A stretch of 40,860 bases of DNA. Origin: Sphingomonas hengshuiensis (GTDB lineage: Bacteria; Pseudomonadota; Alphaproteobacteria; Sphingomonadales; Sphingomonadaceae). The position numbers were made by a program, and so were the translations under genes. The DNA is taken from assembly GCA_003240755.1 (NCBI GenBank), contig QFNF01000011.1:1-40860 (forward strand), in the 5' to 3' direction. The notes beneath the pieces are model-generated. The model had not been told where the DNA came from, did not search any database, and saw only the letters and a list, made by a program, of their open reading frames with translations. Shown one piece after another: positions 35,591-40,860 of the stretch (its first letter is position 1; every line of letters starts with the position of its first letter).

Positions 35591-35624
35591 GCCGACGCGG
35601 GGCCGACCACGGGGCCGCGTCGGC
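35591..35624 (-). terminator. Terminator hairpin after glucose dehydrogenase
   Basis: GCCGACGCGG (35591-35600) and CCGCGTCGGC (35615-35624) form a perfect 10-bp stem nine bases beyond the stop of the - strand quinoprotein gene. No T-run follows. Confidence 0.5.
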
Positions 35625-35633
35625 GGGCGGCAA

Positions 35634-37994
35634 TCACGTTCGCGGAAGCGCGAATGCCATTGTGTAATCACCGTAGCGCGTACCCAATGCGCCGTGACCG
35701 CCGGCGGTGATGACGACATATTGACGGCCGTCCCTGCCGCGATAGGTCATCGGCGTCGCCTGTGCTCCGGCAGGCAGCCGCGCTTTCCACACGACCTCGC
35801 CGGTACGCAGATCATAGGCCCGAAGATACTGATCGGTCGTGGCACCGATGAACGCCAGCCCGCCGGCAGTGATGATCGAACCACCGAGGTTGGGCACGCC
35901 CGTCTTCAGCGGTATGCCGAGATGGGATCCGAACAGTCCGGTATCGCGGGCGGTGCCCAGCACCTGCCTCCACATGATCCGTCGCGTGGCCAGATCGACT
36001 GCCGTCAGATGCCCCCATGGTGGCGCAACGCAGGGCGCGCCGAAGATGCCGACCCACGCCTTCACGACGGCGACATAGGGGGTGTTGTACTGTGTCTGTA
36101 GCTGAGCCTGCATGGCGTTCTCGCCACCCTGCTTCTGCCGCATCAGCTTGGCGACGCGCGGATCGTCGCGGCGCATCAGCCACAGCTTGAACGGCATCTC
36201 CATCGTATTGACCGTCATGATGCCGCGAACCGGATCGACCGCCGCGCCGCCCCAGTCGGTCACGCCGTCAAAGGCCGGGTGCCCGATGATCGGCTTCAGT
36301 CCCATCGGCTGATAAATGCCGGTACCCTGGGCGCGGCGAATATCGATCCGGCAGAACAGTTGGTCGATCGGCGTCGCACCCCATGTCGCGACCTCGCTGG
36401 GCGCCGGCGGCGTGAAGCTCGGCATGCCCGTGGAGAAAGGCTGTGTCGGCGACACCCGCACCCCGGGGGTCGCCCCGTCGGTCCGGACCGGGCGTTCGGT
36501 GATCGCCGCGATCGGCGCACCGGTAAGGCGGTTGAGGAAGAAGACCTGCCCCATCTTGGTCGTCTGGATCAGGGCGGGAATGACGCGGCCATCGGGCGCG
36601 CGATAGTCGAACAGCGACGGCCCGATCGGCAGGTCCATGTCCCACATGTCGCGGTGAACGAGTTGCCGCACCCAGCGCAACTTCCCGGTCGCCACGTCCA
36701 GCGCGACGATCGATGACCCGAACCGGTCGTCGAACGGGCGACGATAGCCGATCCAGTAATCGGGCGATGCGTTCCCGGTGCCGAGATAGACGAGGCCGTT
36801 GACCGCATCGGCGGTGATCGCGCCCCATACATTGGGGGTTCCGCGGGTATAGGTCTGCCCCGCCGGCAGCGGCGCGATCGCATCCTGCGACCGCCCGACG
36901 TCCCACGCCCAGATTGCCCGACCCGTTACCGGATCATAGGCACGCACCACGCCCGAGGGAATGTCCCGATTGACGTTGTCGATGATACGTTCGCCGATGA
37001 TGAGCCGCCCGTTGACGACAACCGGCGGCGTCGTTCCGATTTGATCCGATGGCCGCGACGTTCCCATATTGTCGCGGAGGTCGATCGCCCCGTCGTTGCC
37101 GAATGCCGCGCATGGACGGCCGGTATCGGCGTCGAGCGCGACCAGGCGGGCCGCGAAGGTAGGGGCGAAGATCCGCCGGGGACACGGGGTGCCGGCGGGT
37201 GCCTCGAAATAGCTTACACCGCGACAGACCAGATAGTTGTTGCCTTCGATCCGGGCCGGTTCATGCCAGCTCCATCTTGTCCGGCCGGTAGTGGCATCGA
37301 TCGCCTGTACGAACGAATGCGGCGTACAGGTATAGAGCGTATCCCCGATATGGATCGGCGTCGCTTCGGAATGATATTCGCGTTTGTGCAGTTTCGCTTC
37401 GGCAGGCATGGGCAGGTCGCCGGTCCGCTGCGTCCACGCCAGTTCGAGCCGCCCGACATTTTGCGGGGTAATGTCCGACAGTGCGGAATAGCGTCGGCCC
37501 GACAAGGTGCCGCCATAATCGCGCCAGTCGCCATCGGCCTCCCCGCCGACCGTGGCGGATGGTGCAACAGCCGGGCCGACCTGTGCCACCACGCGCTGTC
37601 CATGCAGCAGCCACGTCCCCGCCAGCAGTGCCACCAGCACGGCCATGGCCGGCATCGCGTGCATCCGGTTGGTTCCGGTCCGGGGTCGCCAGCCGGTCAG
37701 CAGCACCAGCAGCAGCAATATGGTGGGCGCGACGACGCGCGGGACCAGTTGCAACCCGTCGAACCCGACCTCCCAAAGTGCCCAGAGCAGCGTTCCGAAC
37801 CATATCGCGCCAAAGAGCCAGCGACCAAGGGGGTTGCCGCGACCAATCAGCGCACCGCTTGCCACCATCGCCACTCCGACGACCACGTAGTAGGGTGATC
37901 CGCCGATCGAGAGCAGCACGCCGCCGGCAACTGCGAAAAATCCGCCGAGGATCGCGACGACCCACGCCAGAGCGATCGTTAGCACCCGTCCCAT
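35634..37994 (-). CDS. gcd: Membrane PQQ-dependent glucose dehydrogenase
   Basis: Oxidises glucose (or quinate/shikimate) in the periplasm and passes electrons to ubiquinone. The 786-residue protein has about five N-terminal membrane helices (residues 1-130), then an eight-bladed PQQ propeller. Family segments include DWRDYGGTLSGRRYSALSDI, YHSEATPIHIGDTLYTCTPH, HRDMWDMDLPIGPSLFDY (holding the catalytic Asp equivalent to E. coli Asp466), TTKMGQVFFLNRLTG (the PQQ-contacting Lys) and GGHGALGTRYGDY near the end. Length is close to the 796 residues of E. coli Gcd. ATG 37994 has GGACGG upstream. No pqq biosynthesis gene is in the window, so PQQ must be made elsewhere or scavenged. Acidification by Gcd can free mineral phosphate, which would complement the phosphorus cluster. 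Confidence 0.9.
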   Translation of the reverse strand: MGRVLTIALAWVVAILGGFFAVAGGVLLSIGGSPYYVVVGVAMVASGALIGRGNPLGRWLFGAIWFGTLLWALWEVGFDGLQLVPRVVAPTILLLLVLLTGWRPRTGTNRMHAMPAMAVLVALLAGTWLLHGQRVVAQVGPAVAPSATVGGEADGDWRDYGGTLSGRRYSALSDITPQNVGRLELAWTQRTGDLPMPAEAKLHKREYHSEATPIHIGDTLYTCTPHSFVQAIDATTGRTRWSWHEPARIEGNNYLVCRGVSYFEAPAGTPCPRRIFAPTFAARLVALDADTGRPCAAFGNDGAIDLRDNMGTSRPSDQIGTTPPVVVNGRLIIGERIIDNVNRDIPSGVVRAYDPVTGRAIWAWDVGRSQDAIAPLPAGQTYTRGTPNVWGAITADAVNGLVYLGTGNASPDYWIGYRRPFDDRFGSSIVALDVATGKLRWVRQLVHRDMWDMDLPIGPSLFDYRAPDGRVIPALIQTTKMGQVFFLNRLTGAPIAAITERPVRTDGATPGVRVSPTQPFSTGMPSFTPPAPSEVATWGATPIDQLFCRIDIRRAQGTGIYQPMGLKPIIGHPAFDGVTDWGGAAVDPVRGIMTVNTMEMPFKLWLMRRDDPRVAKLMRQKQGGENAMQAQLQTQYNTPYVAVVKAWVGIFGAPCVAPPWGHLTAVDLATRRIMWRQVLGTARDTGLFGSHLGIPLKTGVPNLGGSIITAGGLAFIGATTDQYLRAYDLRTGEVVWKARLPAGAQATPMTYRGRDGRQYVVITAGGHGALGTRYGDYTMAFALPRT

Positions 37995-38089
37995 ATGCAC
38001 CGTCCATGAAGCTACAGGACCGGAACGAAGCACGGCGGCGAAAGTGGCGCGATCGGTGAATATTGTTACAAATTGTTTCTGGGCAGCGT

Positions 38090-38977
38090 CTATTCGGTGC
38101 GAATGCTATCGTTGCCGGACCAGCGGGCCAGCGTCGTGCCGGTCGCCGGATTCTCGATCGCGACTTCCTCGAACGTCACCCCGATCAGGCATAGCGGACG
38201 CTGTTCCGCGCCCCCGGGCTGGTGGCAATGCGTGACCTGCCCGCCCGGCAACGCCGCAAGTCGTCCGCTAAGGCGAAGGCGAAAACCCTGATCGGTGCGA
38301 ACCGCATCCGGTTCGGTCCGAACGACGGCGACATAGGGCAGGGTATCGCGACCGTCCTGTCGCGTCGCATCGCTGCCGACGACCTGTCCGATCGCCAGCG
38401 TCTGTCCGGGTAAAGTCACCGGATCGGCATCGATCGCAGCGGTCGGTGACGGCAAGGCCGGACACGCTTCGCTGCTGCTCCATGGCCGCGCGATCCAGAA
38501 CCCGTCGATCGCCTGCACTCCGGCGGGCGCGGCCTGGCTCCACCAGTCCGCCGGCGGCCAGCGGTTCGGCGCGACCTGTACCCGCAATGCCTTACCCGCC
38601 GCATCATAGCGCCATCCCGTTCCGGCGGCATCGTCGTCGCGCAACGGCCCGGTACAGCCAAAGGGCAGCGCGATCGAGAAACGCCGCCCGACGACATGCT
38701 CGACATCGACCGCCCGGTCCCCGGCGAGGGTGACGGCATCGGCGGCGACCGACGCAATCGCCAGCAGGCCGGCACGGTCGAACGGTGCGACAAGGACCGG
38801 CCGGGCGGGCTCCTGCCGGGCAGGCTCCGCGGCGGCAACCGGCGGCGACGGCGGGGCAGGCGCGTCGCCGGACCGGCGTCCGAGCACGAACCCGCCGCCG
38901 CCGACGACGAGAATGGCAGCCAGCCCACCGGCAAGCGCGAGGCGGCTGTTGCGGGGCGTCGGTTCCTTCATGGACAT
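38090..38977 (-). CDS. Membrane-anchored hypothetical protein
   Basis: A 295-residue protein I do not recognise. It has a short basic N-terminus, one hydrophobic helix (LALAGGLAAILVVGGGGFVL, about residues 13-32) that may anchor it in the inner membrane, then a Pro/Ala-rich linker (about 38-60) and a periplasmic domain (about 60-295). That domain has four conserved-looking Cys residues (around FGCTG, EACPALP, VTHCHQPG, RPLCLIG), which could form disulfides. Trp-rich segments (GTGWRYDAAG, NRWPPADWW) suggest a beta fold. It lies 95 bases upstream of gcd on the same strand. Start may be 38977 or 38971; neither has a clear ribosome site. Confidence 0.65.
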   Translation of the reverse strand: MSMKEPTPRNSRLALAGGLAAILVVGGGGFVLGRRSGDAPAPPSPPVAAAEPARQEPARPVLVAPFDRAGLLAIASVAADAVTLAGDRAVDVEHVVGRRFSIALPFGCTGPLRDDDAAGTGWRYDAAGKALRVQVAPNRWPPADWWSQAAPAGVQAIDGFWIARPWSSSEACPALPSPTAAIDADPVTLPGQTLAIGQVVGSDATRQDGRDTLPYVAVVRTEPDAVRTDQGFRLRLSGRLAALPGGQVTHCHQPGGAEQRPLCLIGVTFEEVAIENPATGTTLARWSGNDSIRTE

Positions 38978-39044
38978 GGCTTAGCAATTTCCGGCACAAG
39001 GTGCACGATGGCCGTCAACGACAAATCCACGTCCGGGAAATAGC

Positions 39045-40346
39045 TTGAGCGCCGATCAGCTTCTGACGCTCGCGGTCCTCATCGGCGTGGTGGCCGCGCT
39101 GATCTGGGACCGGGTCCGTTCCGACGTCGTCGCGCTGGCCGGGGCCGCGGTGCTGCTGATCACCGGTGTCGTTCGTCCGGTCGAGGTACAGGGCGCGTTC
39201 GCCAGTCCGGCGATCATCGCCCTCGCCTCGCTGTTCGTCATCGCCTATGCCCTGGAATTGTCCGGGCTGCTCGACCTGGCCATCGTGTCGGCGGTGCGCC
39301 TGTGTCGACGCCTGGGCGCGGCAGGGCTGTGGCTGCTGCTCGGTGCCATCGGTTGCTTGTCCTGCTTCCTGAACAGTACCCCGATCGTCGTTCTGGGCGC
39401 GCCGGTCATCCGCGACGTGGCGACCACGTTAAAGCTGCCACCCAAACGCTATCTGATGCCGCTATCCTACATCACGGTGCTGACCGGATGTTGCACGTTG
39501 ATCGGTACGTCGACCAACCTGCTGGTCGACGACATGGCGCGCGTGGCCGGACAACCGCGGTTCGGCATTTTCGAAATCACGCCGGTCGGGCTACCGATGG
39601 CGCTGGTCGGCGGACTGTATCTCTTCCTCTTCAGCGGCAAGTTGATGGGTCGCGGGCTGACCGAAGACGGTCCGGTGGCGCGCGACGTATCGATCAACGT
39701 CGACAACGCGCAGGTCGGCGATGCCGAACTGTTCGCCGAACCGCGTCCGTTCGACGCCAGCAAGGCTGCTATCGCGGCTGCGGTGTTCGTCGGCGCGATC
39801 GCAGCGGCGGCGATGAACGTCGCTCCGATCGCGGCGACCGCCTTTGCCGGGGCAGTGCTGCTCATCCTGCTGCGCGTCATTTCGCCTGACCAGGCCTATG
39901 GCGGATTGCGGCCACAGATCCTGATCCTGATCGCGGGCATGGTGGTGATCGGCATTGCGATGGAGGAAAGCCGACTTGCGGCCGTCGCCACGCGGATGCT
40001 CGTTGGTTCGTTGCAGGAATTCGGGCCGCTGGCGGCGCTGATCGTACTCTATGCCGTGACGATGGTGTTGACCGAGCTCCTGTCGAACGCGACCGTCGCG
40101 GTCTTGATGACGCCGATCGCAGTGGCGCTCGCCGAAAGCCTCGGGGTAAGTACCCGCCCATTTCTCGTCGCGGTCATGATGGCTGGAAGCGCCGCCTTTG
40201 CAACGCCCTTCGGGTACCAGACCAACGTCATTGTCTACCAGATGGCAGGCTATCGCTACATGGATTTCGTCCGGGTCGGATTACCCTTGAACTTGATCAC
40301 CTTTGCAGTGGCGATCGGAGCAATCCGGATATTCTTCCCGTTTTGA
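39045..40346 (+). CDS. SLC13/DASS-type anion permease
   Basis: A 433-residue inner-membrane transporter with about 11 helices, of the SLC13/divalent-anion:Na+ symporter group (CitT/SAC1/ArsB-NhaD superfamily). It shows the two pseudo-repeat signatures: LNSTPIVVLGAPVI with TLIGTSTNLLVDDMA in the first half, and LSNATVAVLMTPIAVAL with GYQTNVIVYQMAGYRY in the second. The S/T-N-T/A motifs form the sodium and substrate sites of the family. Substrate may be sulfate, a dicarboxylate or another anion. No TrkA-C domain is inserted between the halves. It uses a TTG start at 39045 with GGGAAA upstream. The 79 bases after its stop show no gene before the CRISPR array. Confidence 0.88.
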   Translation: MSADQLLTLAVLIGVVAALIWDRVRSDVVALAGAAVLLITGVVRPVEVQGAFASPAIIALASLFVIAYALELSGLLDLAIVSAVRLCRRLGAAGLWLLLGAIGCLSCFLNSTPIVVLGAPVIRDVATTLKLPPKRYLMPLSYITVLTGCCTLIGTSTNLLVDDMARVAGQPRFGIFEITPVGLPMALVGGLYLFLFSGKLMGRGLTEDGPVARDVSINVDNAQVGDAELFAEPRPFDASKAAIAAAVFVGAIAAAAMNVAPIAATAFAGAVLLILLRVISPDQAYGGLRPQILILIAGMVVIGIAMEESRLAAVATRMLVGSLQEFGPLAALIVLYAVTMVLTELLSNATVAVLMTPIAVALAESLGVSTRPFLVAVMMAGSAAFATPFGYQTNVIVYQMAGYRYMDFVRVGLPLNLITFAVAIGAIRIFFPF

Positions 40347-40425
40347 GGTTCGTCGGGATTCACTGGGAATCGATGACGGCAGCGGCGAGATGGATCGTGG
40401 CTCCGAAGCTGCGACGGGCCGCAGA

Positions 40426-40860
40426 GAGTTCATCCCCGCGGGGGCGGGGGAGACAACAGCACCGGCGGCGGCAGGCGCGACAGGTCGACCTGATCCCCGC
40501 GGGGGCGGGGGAGACCCGGCTGCGGATCAGCACCCCGGGTGCGGCAAGGGGTGATCCCCGCGGGGGCGGGGGAGACGAAGGGGAAGAGATCATGGCCGCC
40601 GGCGTCCCGGGGTGATCCCCGCGGGGGCGGGGGAGACTTATGGCTTTTGCACCCGCCTTTGTCCGTCCGGGGGTGATCCCCGCGGGGGCGGGGGAGACGT
40701 CGGTTAGCGTCGCGTTGATCCGCCCGTATAGGGGTGATCCCCGCGGGGGCGGGGGAGACGCCAAGCGCGGGTCGAACGTGCAGCCCCAATCGGGGTGATC
40801 CCCGCGGGGGCGGGGGAGACGAGTAGCAGGGGGAGAGGCGGCAGGCGCGGGGGGGGGGGG
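40426..40860 (-). CRISPR. Type I-E-like CRISPR array, trailer end, runs off window
   Basis: Seven repeats of 29 bp lie at 40426, 40487, 40548, 40609, 40670, 40731 and 40792 (starts), with six full 32-bp spacers between them, a constant 61-bp period. The last spacer would end at 40852, but the window ends in twelve G from 40849. On the - strand the repeat starts GTCTCCCCCGCCCCCGCG and ends GGGATCACCCC, which aligns with type I-E repeats and has a CCCCGC/GCGGGG stem. The first two repeats (40426 and 40487) are mutated only in their first eight + strand bases, that is, the 3' end of the repeat in - orientation. Degenerate terminal repeats normally mark the trailer, so the leader should lie beyond the right edge. 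No cas gene is in the window. Spacers look unrelated to each other. Confidence 0.92.

Noticed and set aside
40360..40789. Open frames with repeated SPAPAG and PRPRGD peptides at the right end
   Set aside because: They are translations of the CRISPR repeats, not genes.

Overview
The window reads as a chromosomal stretch of a high-GC alphaproteobacterium, most likely a sphingomonad (Sphingomonas or relative). This rests on the flavour of the proteins (several TonB-dependent receptors, a TolB-propeller/amidohydrolase fusion, DUF3597, PQQ glucose dehydrogenase) and strong GC-rich codon bias. It is an inference, because no taxonomic marker gene is present. TTG and GTG starts are common here.

Left part (1-7055): housekeeping genes. 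These are a DUF3597 protein, RNase R, an ABCB-type exporter, an intracellular PHB depolymerase with a Cys nucleophile, a stress-type flavin/PPOX-fold protein and tRNA-Gln(TTG). A roughly 740-base gene-poor stretch follows the tRNA and holds decayed coding remnants.

Phosphorus cluster (7799-16005): a secreted histidine acid phosphatase diverges from a large TonB-dependent receptor. Then come a translationally coupled pair of secreted phospholipases (Tat-type phosphocholine-specific PLC and a Ca-dependent PI-PLC-like enzyme) and a divergent DeoR regulator. Pho-box-like sequences lie in both divergent promoter regions, so the cluster looks like a system for taking phosphate from organic esters and phospholipids. 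A decayed MFS transporter follows at 16100-16465.

Amide/ester catabolism region (16533-29544): a secreted amidase and a YtcJ-like amidohydrolase are divergent. They are followed by a MocR-type (GntR-aminotransferase) regulator, an AraC regulator and an HSL-family esterase, then a siderophore-type TonB receptor divergent from a PaiB protein coupled to a TolB/amidohydrolase. The most interesting regulatory signal is a 31-bp two-part motif found three times, 53-67 bp upstream of the amidase, amidohydrolase and AraC starts. Two copies sit back to back and form a 62-bp imperfect palindrome. I propose it as the MocR operator defining a local regulon.

Fructan/sucrose locus (29724-35417): a ROK repressor, then an overlapping operon of fructokinase, sugar MFS transporter and secreted GH32 fructosidase. 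A perfect LacI-type operator and a separate AT-rich palindrome precede the operon. The matching outer-membrane receptor is a pseudogene: frameshifted in its signal peptide, then cut after the start of the plug and joined to the 3' end of an unrelated gene with its terminator.

Right end (35634-40860): PQQ-dependent membrane glucose dehydrogenase, an anchored hypothetical protein, an SLC13-type permease, and the trailer end of a type I-E-like CRISPR array (29-bp repeats, 32-bp spacers). The array runs off the window into a poly-G tail. Its degenerate repeats suggest that the leader, and probably the cas genes, lie beyond the right edge.
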